Assembly (NCBI GenBank): GCA_039720395.1
Contig: CM077822.1
Coordinates: 19,116,589 to 19,180,588 of the forward strand
Direction of reading: 5' to 3'
Source of the DNA: Liquidambar formosana
Lineage: Eukaryota; Streptophyta; Magnoliopsida; Saxifragales; Altingiaceae
DNA length: 64,000 nt
Part shown: one piece after another, positions 43,760 to 57,311 of the stretch
How positions within the stretch are numbered: the first letter of the stretch is position 1
Layout of the letters: the number at the start of each line of letters is the position of its first letter
Translations under genes and position numbers: made by a program
The notes under the pieces: model-generated
Database searches by the model: none
The model's input: the letters and a program-made list of their open reading frames with translations, nothing else
What the model was told of the DNA's origin: nothing

Positions 43760-44945
43760 ACATGACCGTCAAGTGCACATCTTAAGCATTTATTATTTAT
43801 ATTATTATTATTCTTATTTTCCCTCTCCTTACCCATCTAACATCTATAATATTATTTTTATTATTCCTTCTTTTTTTTTCCCCCCCGCTAATCCAGCATC
43901 TATATATGTGCATGTCTGTGTGCATTTATGCCTGTATGTATGTATGTATATATATGGACATTTGATTATGTCCACAAGATCATAGAATACCCTAAATATC
44001 CCACTATGATGGAGCTAGGCAACAATCATGGATAGTGGGTAGTAGATTTGAGTTCAAAGTTTCTCCTGTTTTAGGTGGCCAGAATCGTCTGTTCATGAGG
44101 CAAGATTCAACCAACTATAATCTTAAAAAATTAAGATCATTTTGTCAAAGCTAGACGTTTGAATTTTTTTTTTTTTTTTTTAATACTATGAGTTAATTTA
44201 TAAATACAATCGGATGTATGTTTTTAAATATGATTTTTTTTTTTTTTTTTTTTTTGGTAAACTTAAATATGCTTTTGTGATATATGGATAACTCATAAAA
44301 TTTTATTTTTCTTCACGTTCTATATTATTATTAGCATTGACTTACCCAGCTATTGAGGAAATCCCAATGACACAAATCTCTCCTACAGTCTACTCTTCGA
44401 GTCTAGGTTGTAAAAGGGTGATTACTTCAAGAAAAGAACATTTTCCTTTTCCTCTCCCCCCCCTCTCTCTCTCAAGGAATTGGAAAATTTTTAAATTAAG
44501 TATAAAAAATATTGTTGAAGAATATAGGCAACCTACACTTTTTATGAGGGATAAATTATGGTATTTTTGTCTATAGAAGACTATGGTCTTGACGTAGAGT
44601 TGTTGTGTTATTAGGTGGGAGTAATATAGTGAATTTGGGAGACTTAGTTGTATGGTATGACAATAGCCTGATGAGGGATATATGTTTGTGACACTCTTTT
44701 AAATGATGGTTGTGTACTTTTATTCAGGACATTTTGAGCCCAGTTTTTTTTATCGTAAATGTTTTTCAATTTACATTCTTAATGTCTTCTTCTTTAATTT
44801 TCCCCACTTGTGAGAAATCTAAATGTAGGGGCAATGGATAGTAGGGAAACAGATTTGAGAATTCAATAGATAGAGGAAGCCTACGCCCTGAGATTTTGCG
44901 CCCTCACTTAATTTGGCAGGTTACTAGAAGATTAACATGGATCCA
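43760..44945. repeat. Partial copy of segment B (middle)
   Basis: It matches 7513-8560 and 46100-47215: CATCTATATATGTG, ATACCCTAAATATCCCACTA, GGCAAGATTCAACCAAC and GAGATTTTGCGCCCTCACTTA. It stops where segment C copy 2 starts (44940), so B and C together form a ~2.5-kb tandem unit. No gene. Confidence 0.75.
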
Positions 44946-46095
44946 CTCTCATTAACATGTGCTGATTTTTTTATATCAGTACCATGCATTGGGGGGTTGT
45001 ACACTGTGCATAGGTGGGTTACTGTATAACCCAGACATGTACGGGGTACAACCTCCAATGCATAATGTTGATGTAAGTATGTAACTTACATTGACATGTT
45101 TTTTATAAGAGCGGACTCATGGTGTGTGTATATATATGTGTATGTATGTATATAAAGAATTGATGTGATCATAGTACTCCAAATAATTATATAATAGATA
45201 GATAGGATATGGGCAATCGATGGCTAATAATCAAGTTATCCCCATCCTTGAGAAACAATGTTGCAGCATTAATATAGAGAAGCAAATGTGCATAAACCTG
45301 TTCTTATTAGTAATTTGTTATATATAAGGCTATTCTTTCATGTGTCCCTTCAAAGAATAACATCTTTGCAGGTTCTTGCGTTGCAGAGCCATTGATTGCA
45401 CTTGATCGAGAATGGTTTGCTGTCATTTTAACAAACAAATCATGGGCTCAAATTGAAGAAGGCTGGTATGAACTCTATAAATATCATCTTACGACTACGA
45501 AGGATGTCTGGATGTTGCTCCATTGATTATGTTTCATTTATAACTTGTTATGTTTGTCAAATATTTTTTGTGCATGATGGAACTATGTCTTCATTTCGAC
45601 CATCCAAGAAATTAAGAATCTATGATAAATAAATAAATATAATTAATTAAATTAAATTAAGAATCTAAAAGATCGTGATCGGAAAATGAAGATATTAGAT
45701 AAAAATGGCCACAATAACATTCAAGGCAAAAAGATCATGATCAACACTCTAGCTGAAAACAATATTAAGGAAATTAAAATAATAGTACATTAAATACCTT
45801 ATCTTTTTGCTCCCAATTTAATATTAGATTATTTGTTTTTATTTAAGTGGTTTATATTTAAAATTATTTCTATATAAAACCTCTTATATCAGTCTACATA
45901 TTATCATATTTTGCCAACTAAATTCGTCCATAAGGATGAAGAAAACAAAAATAAACATTGGCAGTTTCCATTATTAAAATACTGAGATGTGGCATGCTTT
46001 CATATAGACAGATATAACATTATAGAATAATCTTTTTAAAATTAAAAAATATTCACATGCAAGTGTGCAATGCACATATGCATCAACGAGTCTCA
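44940..46095 (+). repeat. Segment C, copy 2
   Basis: Second tandem copy of 42430-43746. The terminal hairpin is degraded (TGCAAGTGTGCAATGCACAT, then CAACGAGTC), so the Helitron-like end is lost here. Confidence 0.7.
45371..45525 (+). pseudogene. Relic exon of unidentified gene (copy 2)
   Basis: CTTTGCAG is followed by an open reading of about 50 codons: GSCVAEPLIALDREWF, AVILTNKSWAQIEEGWYELY and KYHLTTTKDVWM, ending LLH and TGA. This is convincing former coding sequence. I could not place the family. Copy 1 at 43037 has a nonsense codon. Confidence 0.45.
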
Positions 46096-46099
46096 TTAA

Positions 46100-49000
46100 G
46101 TGCACTAGACCATGTATCATTTATATATATTTTTTCTTTTTCCCTCTCCCTAGTCCCACCCATCTAACATCTATAATATAAGTTTTATTATTCCTTTTTT
46201 TTTTTTTCTTTTTTTTTGCTAATCTAGCATCTATATATGTGTGTTTGTGTGCATTTATGCCTGTATGTATGTATGTATGTGAACATTTAATTACGTACAC
46301 ATGATCATATAATACCCTAAATATCCCACTATAATGGAGGTGATTGAGAACTATGGATAGTGGGTACTAGGTAGTAGATTTGAGTTCAAAATTTCTCCTG
46401 TTTTAGGTGGCCAGAATGCCCTTTTCATGAGGCAAGATTCAACCAACAATAATCTTAAAAAAATAAGATCATTTTATCAAAGCTAGACATTTGAATATTT
46501 TTTTTATACTATGAGCTGATTTATTAATAAATACAATCAGATGTATGTTCTTAAATATGCTTTTGTGATATGTGGATAAATCGCAACATTTTTTTTTTTT
46601 TTTAAACATTCTATTATATTATTATTATTTATTAATATTGACTTACCCAGCTATTGGGGAAATCCCAACGAAACAAATCACTCCTACTTCTCGAGTCCTG
46701 GTTGTAAAAGGGTGATTACTTCAAGAAAAGAACATTTTTGTTTTCCTTTTTCCCCCTTCAAGGAATTGGAAAATTTTAAAATTAAGTATAAAAAATATTG
46801 TTGTTGAACTTAGGCAACCTACATTTTTCTATGAGGGATAAATTATGGTAGTTTTGTCTATGTAAGACTATGGTCTTAACGTAGAGTTGTTTTTTATTAG
46901 GTGGGAGTAATATAGTGAATTTGGGAGACTTAGTTGTATGGTATGACTAGCCTGATGAGGGATGTTTGTGACACTCCTTTAAATGATGGTTGTGTGTCAG
47001 GACATTTTGAGCCTAGTTTTTTATCGTAAATGTTTTTTTATTTTACATTCTTCATGTCTTCTTCTTCTTTTTCCCCCTCTTGTGAAAAATCTAAATGTAG
47101 GGGCAATGGATAGCAGGGAAAGAGATTTGAAAATTCAATAGATAGAGGAAGCCCACGCCTTGAGATTTTGTGCCCTCACTTAGTTTGGCAGGTTAGTAGA
47201 AGATCATGGGCGGCACAATTTTGGGACAGACATGTGCTAAGTGGGCATTGCGCTCCTTGCTTCCAGTGAGTGTCTAGAACAGCTGCAACAATAGAAGTAT
47301 GAACAAGGAAGCTATTGTGGCATCTTTTCAAACCAGCTATTTCATTTCAGGTTCTCATTAATCTTCTGGAATCGACTTGTTTTCAAGTGCTAGATCAAAA
47401 TTTTTGTGTCTCATCACTCATGGTTTATGTTATATGCTTCACTCTTTGGTCCCATTACATGGCTCATTTTATTTATTGCTTCCTTCTGATCATTTGAGGG
47501 TTTAATTTCCATTTTTACCCAAATAACTTCCAAAAGTTTTATAAGATAAAAATGGTTCCCGTACAATGCCAATTCAAGGTCCGATAGTTTTTACCCAAAT
47601 AACTTTATGTTCATCTATCAAAAAGCTTAAGCATGACCTGCTGCGCTACTTGCCAAATGGCTAGGCCTATCTGGAAACGGAACCAGAATCAGCCAGTGGC
47701 TTGTTTTGGCACTTCCTACTTTGATAGTTTGATATCTAGAATGATTAATAAAGCTTGTATTTTTTGGTCCTTGATTTTTGAATAAACTATTAAAGTGATA
47801 TATAACGCCAATGGGGGCGGGCCTTTATTGCTGCTTCGGAATGACTTGGCATATGAGTGATAAATGTTAAAGATGCCTATACCCTGTTTTTCTTGACAAA
47901 AATCAAATTCTTGGAAGAGAAGGACATCAGTGCTGCGTGATGATCGTGGTTTATTCTTTATGTTCATATGTTTCACTATTAAAGTATTAAAGGGGATTGG
48001 ATGGTTTTACAGAGAGATATTGAGATGTGTTCATAACAACCACTGGGTGGTTATCTACCGGCTTATGCTCCTTATCCTGCTATTGTGCTATAGATGGAAG
48101 ATGGAAGCAATCTTCTTCTCCCAATAATTTCTTGTGAGTATATTGCATCCAGCTGTTAAATAGATGAACAGAAAGAACTTTTGAAAACTGCATTAGATGC
48201 TATTAGCTAAATGTTTCACCCTGAAATGTGATGATTTGCCTTTGATTTCAGTGGAGATATGCCTATCTTGATGCTGATGGCTGCAGTTTGCAACATTCAA
48301 AATGTACATTTTATGGCTGATATAACTGTCTGATTTTATTTTTATTTTTAAATTTTATATGAGAAACCCTGAGCCCATGCAAAACCCCACAACGCATATT
48401 AACCTTACTTGATATAGCTATCTCATTTTGCTATAAGCATATTCTTGTCTTTGTTGCAAATGCTTATGTTAAATGTTATTGAAGTTGGTATTTGTGTCTC
48501 AGGCTTGGCCCACTCCATATCAAATAATAAAGCGGATGAGAGAAGATGGGATATGCAGTACTCTTTTTCCCCCCTCTTGCGTGTTTGTCAATCTGCATGT
48601 CCAATATCTTTAGAACTTACGTTTTTATACAATCGTAGATCTACTTATTCTTGGTTTGTCTAATTATTGAAGGTGAAACTTGTCCAAGTCACGAAGAGAG
48701 TGCAGGATGCATATTTTGCTCAGTTAGACCTTGCAAAGGCAACTTCCACTGTTTCCCTTCGATTTACCCAAAAAACATGTGAAATCGATTATACCCTGGA
48801 TGCATACTGCAAATTGAGTAACTAGTTAGCTGATTGTATCTTCAATGCGTGGATAGGTGGATTATGAAGTAGAGACTGCTAGTTTCGATGTTCGACCTTT
48901 TGATGTCATTAACATTGCAGCAAGATGCAAGGTACTGTGACTCCCCTCAATACTTCGTATTAAGTTTATTAAGAAAAGCTTTCCTTCCTATTTCAAAACT

Positions 49001-49590
49001 TTTCGATGCCAAATGAGGGAATGGAAATTCTCTCTCGTTCCATTGATTCTTTTCATTTCTTTTTGAATGTGCCAAACATCGTGTTCTGTGCCCATTGCAT
49101 ATATTTACATGGAAGTACTTATATTACAATGACATATTCTAAGGGTATCCCTTTTAAAGTGTTGTAGTGGGTTTAGCCTCTATTTACCAACAAACAAACA
49201 AAAAAAAAAGGACATATTCCAGATTTATCCAGTTGTAAAAGTTTGATATTGACCTCTTTAAGTATGACATTAAACCATATGCATACTTTTTTATTTGCAG
49301 AAGGATAATGGAGACCAAGGTGTGAACTCATTGAAATAGGCTTTCATAGGTTGAGGAGTGGTGGTGATTGCAGTCAATTGGACTTCTTAATGCCACAGCT
49401 TAGATCTCCATGTCTCTGTCCACATGGAAACAGGGCAGGTTTACCTCCTCTCTTCTGTTTTTTTCCCCTTTTTGCTTAGAACAGGGTAGGTTTACTTAAT
49501 GCAACTAATATAGCTTTCACTGCTACTGAGAAAGTAAATGCTAATATTTTGTCATATCACATTTAGGTGCCCATACAAGTAAACAGGAAT
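46100..49590. repeat. Segmental duplication B, right copy
   Basis: Colinear with 7513-11340, in the same orientation, with small indels throughout. It extends in a weaker form to 50690-51060, which matches the TNL upstream region (12277-12440 and the tandem repeats). No TIR exon follows, so the TNL that might be expected here is missing. Confidence 0.75.
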
Positions 49591-50145
49591 TTGGCATGCA
49601 ATGAAGGAATGAAGATTGTGGAACCTGCAAACCCAACAGCACAAGCTCGTCCATCTAATGTTTTATCATCCACAGAACTGGATAGCTCCTTGACAAATTC
49701 TATTCACATGGTCTTCATTTGATTTGAATGTAAACATACGGTATCAGTAGTTGTGTTATAACTTTCAAGTTTTCTTTTTTCATTCACATGCAACCAAAGA
49801 GATGAAATTAAAAAGGCTGCCTCTCACACTCGATGGGCATGTGCAAAGCTCGTGCCTTAGCCGAGCCAGGATCCTCTGCTTGGGTACTTGGGTGCATTCA
49901 ACGGCTTTAAAAGGTTAAAGCCCCCATCCCATGTATGTGCTTGTTTTTTTCAACCATTAGATTACCCAAGCAACTGAAGCACCCAAGCACAGGGTCCTCT
50001 CTCGCCTTAGCCCCTAGTTCTTTTTAAAGGGTTTGCCCTTTAACAAACTGTGACTTTCAATTATGCCAGAATGTGGTCAAAGCTCAATCGCCATTGGGAA
50101 TTGTTGCCAGTGGGAGTGTTGATTTTATTGAGATCTCACAGGTAA
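47297..50145 (+). pseudogene. Relic exons of an unidentified gene (copy 2, more complete)
   Basis: Exon-like islands with splice-like edges are: 48504-48545 (WPTPYQIIKRM); 48673-48826, open through VKLVQVTKRVQDAYFAQLDL and CEIDYTLDAYCKLSN; 48858-48930 (DYEVETASFDVRPFDVINIA); 49567-49721 (VPIQVNRNLACNEGMKIVEP, then AQARPSNVLSSTELDS and a stop); 50067-50141 (VVKAQSPLGIVASGSVDFIE, then GTAAGC). The order matches copy 1. The family is not recognised. It may belong with the exon at 45371. Confidence 0.4.
49868..50003. mobile_element. Small MITE-like inverted repeat
   Basis: GGATCCTCTGCTTGGGTACT at the left faces AGCACCCAAGCACAGGGTCC at the right, which is its imperfect complement. About 136 bp, non-coding. 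It is inside segment B right copy, between two relic exons. Confidence 0.4.
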
Positions 50146-50689
50146 GCTTATGTGTATGGAAGGGAATTTTTGCCCAGAGATGTGCAAAATTTCTGGGCAA
50201 GAGGACCTATTGGGTTAATGAAATCGTGCCTCGACCTGCCGCAAAATAAAAATTAAAAATTAAAAAATAAAAAAAAAATCTATAATACGGAGCTATGGCC
50301 AAAATCCCTTTTTTTTTTTTTTTTATACCTGAAGTCATTGTTTGTGCTGCAAAGCGGGAATTTATTATAGGAGAAGATTTTTATTATTTCCTTCTTTTTG
50401 AAGGACTTAGCTTTTATTTTCTATTAGAATTAGGCTTAGTTCCTCGTAACTATGCTTATTATGAGACTTGTTATTGAACTTGTTATTGAATTCAACATTA
50501 ATAAGAGTTTTCTCTTTATTTTCCTATTGTTTTTTGTGTTCTTGGATCACGAGACTTTAGATGCATCATTTGGTTCTATTTTCTACTTTCATGTAAAAAA
50601 ATAAAAAATAAAAAATAAAAAGATGCATCGGTTGTTCTTGTGTTCTTGGATCACAAGACTTTTAGATGCATCAGCTGGTTTTTTAAACA

Positions 50690-51060
50690 GGTGTTACTAC
50701 TATGTAGCGTACTTCTTTCCTTATAGTCGTGTATTATACTCTGATATTTACTTCATAGATTTGCAGGGGAAATTTGAATAAACAAAGCGTTTGGTTTAGG
50801 TTTCAAATTTTAGTGTAAAGGAATAAGTGGTAAGATTTCATTTTACAATACACATCTACAGGGGGCTCATCCCTACTTAGTTGACTAACAATGACAAAAG
50901 GTTTGCTGCCTGCCAACTTAGGTATAACCATAGAAGCCACCCCATTCTAACAGACAATAAATCAATATATGAACCCTAGAGTCCTTGACTTCACCCTAAA
51001 CCTATAGATGTGCAATATCATTGTGCTAGATGCTTTGACATATTGAAAAAAGAAGTAATG
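50690..51060. repeat. Diverged copy of the TNL upstream region
   Basis: Blocks such as CATAGATTTGCA, TTTAGTGTAAAGGAA, TTAGTTGACTAACAATGACA, ACAGACAATAA and CTAAACCTATAG parallel 12280-12440 and the 312-bp repeats. It is a single copy, without the tandem expansion or the foldback insertion. It stops before any TIR sequence. Confidence 0.6.
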
Positions 51061-51061
51061 A

Positions 51062-54000
51062 CAGTAATGGGTTCCCGTAAAAATAAATCTATGCTCTCCC
51101 ACAACGGTGGAATTCATATGATCAGGTGCAATGCATGTGTGTGCGGCTATTCCTCGTGTGAGGGTAGGTTTTTTTACAAGAACCTATTAGAGTTCCTTAG
51201 CACCATCTCTCATTGAAAAACATCGAAAAAACTAAAAATTGAATCTGTGAATACATTGTTGAAGTCAAAGTTTTTATTGGTTGAACTAAAATAACTGTAA
51301 AAATATAATTGAATAAATCTTTTATGGTGTAAGAATGAAGGGGGTATTATAGAATGACCCTCCTATAGGCAAATAATTACAAGTCAGTACAGTTGACTAG
51401 TAACGTCTTACACATTATTGGTTAAGTTAGTAGTCATCTATTTGTAGTTACGTGCATTTACCCATAGTTGGGTCATTATGAAATTCTCCCAAGAATTAAA
51501 TATTATGCAATTTGAATATTTAAAATTTTAAAAATAAAAAAATTATAATAGAAAAAAGGGTGAAAATGAAAACCATCCATTTATCTTGGGTTCACTCAAA
51601 CAAGTCAACTTGGTGCCTGAAATCAAGTTCTAAGCCCAATCTCACCCAAAGCAACTCAGACTTGGTGCCTAAAGAGCAATTTGGTCTAGCTAAATCCAAT
51701 AAGCATTATATATAATGAGACATAAATCAAGCTCTGTCGTGGTTAGCATAAAGTACTCTCCATTCGGGAATGTACATGAAATTCGTTTAGTAGAAAAGGA
51801 AAATACTTTCAAAGCTTATCATTACTTTTGTAATAATAGACACAGATGTCTATAGAAAATGTGAGGCTCACATGCTGACTGTGTCTTTGTAGCCATGTGT
51901 TCTCATGTTCGTGTGCCCAATGCTAATGAGTCGCAGTTGGAGATTAATTGAGAGCAAGGTCGGCATTAGGCTTCTTATTCTATTGGTAATCGATTTGTAA
52001 TGCATCAAAAGCTAGGCCCAGTCCAGCTAGTTGCCATCCATAATCTGAGAGTATCCCACTAATCCTGTATTTAGGATTTTAAAACTTGTCTAAGAAAGGG
52101 TCACCTCCACCTACTTGTGCAAGCCTGGACATGGGTAGTTTAATTTGGGTAGTTTAATTTTGAGAATTTCAAAAAGGGCCAAACAACCCACCAAATCAAA
52201 CCATCTCTTAAAAGTATAAGAAAGGGAACCTTCTATTGCTTTTCTTTTTCCTCTTATTTTTTTGTTTTCCCTTTTTTGCTGGACTAAACTACCATACAAA
52301 AATGTGTTCAAAGTTTAGGATTTTCCATTTTTTTTAATGGTTTTTTTAGTCTTTTTGACTCCGACACCTCTTTTGTAGCTTTTTCTTTTTCTTTTTCTTT
52401 GGTCCAACTTTTGTAGTTGTGTTTGACAAAGAGGACTCCGTTTTTTTTCTCTTCAGGCTTGTTGAAAAATAGAGGTCTTGAGGGAGACACATTTCTTTTG
52501 TATTTTATCAGTTTCTGAATGAATTTTCCTTTGGCTTTTCTCATTTTAGAAAGCAGCCAAGTGGATTTACCAAAACAAGCACAGAGGTTTGGTTGTTAAG
52601 ATATATGATGATCTCTTATGTGAACTGGCACCAATGGTTTATGATCGATATTATTTCTTAAATTTTTCTATTCAAGATGATAGATTTATGACTTCATTAC
52701 TATGTATAATACATTATGATGTTTAATTTCTATTTAGACGGCCAACTCTTATATTATTAAGTTATGAGTAGATCAAGTTAAAAGATGGGAGATTTGTCAA
52801 ATTTAATTTTGTTTTAAGAGCCAAATGTCAATGTGACATAAGTTAATGTTTTGTCACCGGATAAATCATGTGTCTCCATTAATGTACCATAGATGTCCAA
52901 AATGGAAGGAGATATATCATTGGGAGAATACAAGGGCATCCATTTTGTAGCCTCTTCCTATTTAAGAACTTTATATGTTGATCACACCCTTCATTTAACA
53001 TTTGATATATATTAATGCATAGGGACATTATTAAAAATTTGATACGGTGTATTTAATGATTAAGGTTTTTATTGTAATTAAATGGTTAACATATATATAT
53101 ATAACAGGGATATTGAAACTTTTGACCTACTAATTCCTAAGAACATAAAAGGCATTGTTCACTTTGCATCAACTGACACTTAAGATAAACTCGATTGATG
53201 GCTAACCGTAAAAGGGAATGAAAAGTCAAACTCAAAACTTTTCACTTCTTAAAATTTAAGTCTCGGGAACTACTAGTCCATTAAGCTAGAATGATATAAA
53301 ATAGTTGTGACAGTTATAACAATTTCTTTCTCTTTTTCTTCATTTATTGTCAATTTGGAATGGGGATTCATTGTCAATTGGAGCTTCCACATGACCATCA
53401 TAGCTCCTTTAATTTCATGGTGAACAAGGAGTTACAATGGCAACGATGCTTTTATTTTTTGTCTCACATATTTTTCAATAGCTAATCCTCTTTGACTCTT
53501 TGTTTATTTATTTCTTCTATATTTACTAGCGGTAGGGGAAGATATATATGCATGATGCATTTGCATAAGGTAATAGTTCAAAACTATTTACATTTTAAAT
53601 TATCATTCTATCATTTATTCTCAGCACAAACTTTTAAAAAATACAATTGATAATCTGTTACATTGTTGCAGCAAAAATTTGGGTTCTTTAGTATTTTCCA
53701 TATTTAAAACAACAATCTGAAATAAAAGAAAGGGCAAAAATAGCCGATTATGATTTTAAACACAAGGCCGCACATGCTCCAAGCAATTGAGATTAAAATG
53801 TGATACGTAAAAGCAATAAATTTGATGAATACCCTTAATGTTACCTTTTTTTCTTTTCCCTTTTTGTGCTAACAAGGATCTAGAATTCCAAACCTTCATA
53901 TTGACTAATCTCTCGAACCACGTGAAAGGCCATTCCTCATTTTACTCCCCTTAATGACCATGATAAATTTAGTTGGTGGTTGACCTTAAGAGGAATCACA

Positions 54001-54063
54001 AAGAATTCAAACCGATTTTTAAAAATGCCCTTTTGAATAGAGAAACAACGATCTGAAATAAAA
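51062..54063. other. Gene-poor AT-rich interval
   Basis: I see no supported gene. Open frames here (for example around 52111-52544 on the minus strand) are Lys/Phe-rich readings of AT-rich DNA without conserved features. There are no clear repeats beyond short homopolymer runs. Confidence 0.5.
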
Positions 54064-54328
54064 TACTCCCACCGTTCCTAAATAAGTGTCTTACTTTGTT
54101 TTTTGGGATGTTCCAACATAATTGTCCTATTTCAAAAGTCAATGGCCATTTTTGATTCATTTCCTAAAATACCCTTAAAAAGGTATTCTCACTTTTTCTA
54201 ATGTTTTACACACTTGAGGGTAAAATTGGAATTTCAAAACATATGCATTGATGTGAAAGCATTTAATAGGGTTTTCTTAAAAAACGTGTTTTTTCAAAAT
54301 GGACACTTAATTTGGAACAGATGGAGTA
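54064..54328. mobile_element. Stowaway MITE (Tc1/mariner type)
   Basis: The element spans 54066-54326, between TA dinucleotides. The left end is CTCCCACCGTTCCTAAATAA; the right end from the other strand is CTCCATCTGTTCCAAATTAA. The CTCC(C)nCCGT(T/C)CC start, TA target and 261-bp length are diagnostic of Stowaway. Confidence 0.85.
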
Positions 54329-56389
54329 TTTTTTTTAACCTAGTTTATGAGCAAAACATTTACTTAACTTGAATCATTTTGTTCTTTTCAATGAATCCTA
54401 CCTGCCACGACATGGTGGTAAGTGTTTTATATACCATTTTGCATGAGTATGTTCTTTGAGTTTTGCGTTTTCTATAAAACAAGAAAAGATAGATGAAGAG
54501 TCAACCAACTTTTAAGATGGTGACATTCCCAATTAATCATCCACGACTTGAATCGATAATAATGCCATTGTAAATTATTAGAGGTGGTACACTAATATAA
54601 AAAAATATACATAATAGAGGTGGTATGCGCACATGATGTGTGTGCACAACACTATAATTATCTAATGGAATAGTAGGTTAGTTGGTTTGAGTTTTAAAAA
54701 AAAATATGAAACTATTATTTTGCCTTCATTAATTTTTCAATTATAAAATAATAATGTCGTCTTTCAGAATTTTATAGGAAAAAGAGGATGATGTATGGGT
54801 GAGAGACCAAGCACTCCTATGCCCTTTATAAACATTGTTTTACTGCCTCTAGTATATCACTCTCTTCACTTCTTTGGTAAGGATGAAATTCACACTAATG
54901 TGAGATTCATCCAACTCTAGTTTCTTTTTAAACAATGGTAAATAAAAAATAAAAATAAAAACTATTAGTGATAGATGATGATGTAGAAATATTATTTATG
55001 ATAATATTTATATAAAATATGACGCTAACTTCGCAAATACTCCGTAATTGTTTATATAGCATTTAGCGATTCGATTTTTAGTTTTATAAATATTATTCAA
55101 CTTTTTTATCATAAAATTACATTATTACCCCTAATGTCCTAACTCTCATCTTATCCCTCCTCTCATACTTTGTCTTCATTGGAGGGATAATAACGTTATT
55201 TTATATGATAAAATAGTTGAAGAGAGTGTAAGAAGGGATATGGGGAGTGCAAATAGCCTCACCCATTTAGAAAGGAAGAACAATACAAGTGCTAGGTAGG
55301 TGACGGGTGTCCTTTGGTAGGGAGAACTTCGGATGGACTAGTTGAGTCACGAAAAATAATTCCAGTTTAATACAAATTATTATTAATTTTCTAGTAAATG
55401 ACTACTAATTTCACTACCAATTCTCCCTTTATAATAATAATAATAATAATAATAATATTATAAGGATATGGTAGGAGACAGGGAGTAAGCAGGTGTGTCC
55501 TTTATGGGAACCCCTTGGTTTCCTTCTGTCAAAGGGCTCGTGCACAAATACCATTTTCTCCACCTAGGGTCGGTGGCCTTTTGGGTCCAAAGTGGATGGC
55601 CGCGGAATAGCACCAATGCGTGTGAGGATGAATAATAAACAACCCCACCATGGGTCCAATATGTCAGCAATTACTCCACTCCTCATCAAAATATCCCTAC
55701 CATTCAGCCATTAACCCTAATGATGGGTCCCACACCTATTTATGACCTACGAAAAGTCCTCCTATCCCGAGTGAGTTTTTCATGTAATTGTGACATGGAC
55801 ACTTGATGTTACAGGCCAATAAAAAGCAAGTAAAATGGGATTATGGAGTTAAAAAGTACTCTGACAATCTCACTTTGCTTGTCTCTTATTAACCCGTGAC
55901 ACCACATCAGTCGTGTCATAGTTATATACAAGTTTTTCTCCACCTATCCCACCTCAGGTGCTCCTGAGATTACCTGAAAATGTTTAGTCCGCAGCCAACA
56001 AAGCCATGATCGGTGTAATCATAGTAACAAAGTTCTCTAATGAAAAAAAAAACTTATGTATAATTGTGATACAGTTGACAGGGTATCACGAGTCCACGTG
56101 GGTAATAGAGTAAAATGAGAATGTGAGACTACTTTTTAACCTGATATTTTCATGGAGCTAGTCTTGAATTTTTTGGAATTCTAAGTGAACTCCTAAAATG
56201 GGTTTGTCTATAGATTTGGGTTAAAAATTATTTGGAGCTCTTGGACTCGGGTTAGGGCCTTGATTGTATCACAATTACACTAAAAACTTATTCTTCTCTA
56301 ATTATTCTCAAGAGTGGAGTTAGCATGACAAACTGAACAATGACAGTCAAATCATGACCATAGATGGATTTTACTCTTCTTAAAAAAAA
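54329..56389. other. Gene-poor AT-rich interval
   Basis: It contains a (TAA)n tract near 55432-55457 and no supported coding region. A 70-codon minus-strand frame at 55458-55670 lacks any recognisable motif. Confidence 0.5.
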
Positions 56390-57240
56390 TTAATGATTTA
56401 GTATTATTTTTTGACCAACATGAGCATCAACAGTACCTTCAATTTGATTATTAAGGTCTTTCCCCAATTGTCTGTCCATGTCTTTGGGCCTATAAACCAA
56501 CGTGCTACCCATAGAAACATTACCACCATCCACCTTTTTCTTCCTCGTGTCCTGAAAAAATCTGCATTTGGAAATATCATGCCCAAACAGAGAACAGTGG
56601 GAGCACTTAGGAGGGATATCCTCATAGTAGACATCAACAAAAAAACCAAACCCTTCCCTTTCAACCCGAATACGATTAGGTAAAGGAACCCCCAAATCAA
56701 TTTTGACTAAAATCCTGGCATAGTAGCCATGAACTTGATTCAGAGTTGCCTTATCAATTTGAAGGGGAATGCCAACACCTCTTGCGATCTCAAGAAGATT
56801 CTGTCTATGCTAATATTCCTGAGTAAGACCATAAATCCTAACCCATACTTGGCCATGAGATTGAACCTCGTTTGTTGGATCGAATTCAGCTCTCCATTGA
56901 GATATACGAAGCACACCTGGCGATAGATTCCAACTTCCACCCGCCCATACTTTCTTCATATCCTCCATATGATAAAAATGTATATCAAAATAGCCCTTAC
57001 CAAGCGGAACGATTCTCCATTCGCCAGAAGTATTCCAGAGAATGACCAATTTGGAATGCAACTCGTCCAATAAAAGAGGTTTGGAACCCTTAGGCAGCAA
57101 CAATCAGCCAATAACATTAGTCTTAGATTTTGCCAGCTTGTATTGGTAAGCCGCCTCAGTGATCTTCACCGTCACCATGTCCCCAACCATCTTTAGAGGA
57201 GGGATTTGACTGAGATGTTCATCTACCACCTGATGCTTAG
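56390..57240 (-). pseudogene. DUF4283 / CCHC zinc-knuckle retroelement ORF, broken
   Basis: One minus-strand frame is interrupted by a TGA at 57104-57106 and a TAG at 56810-56812. Between them the DUF4283 pattern is clear (FDIHFYHMEDMKKVW, GGSWNLSPGVLRISQWRAEF, QVWVRIYGL). Beyond them are HGYYARILVKIDL and the zinc knuckle CSHCSLFGHDISKC. This pair is the gag-like ORF1 of plant LINE elements and derived host paralogues. It starts at the edge of duplicated segment A'' (57244) and has no reverse transcriptase. A relic. Confidence 0.75.
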
Positions 57241-57311
57241 ACGGGAGATATACAATCGCTATTTGAATTTTCAAGGAAGATCCTTAGGATAAGATATCAA
57301 GGATCTTTCTC

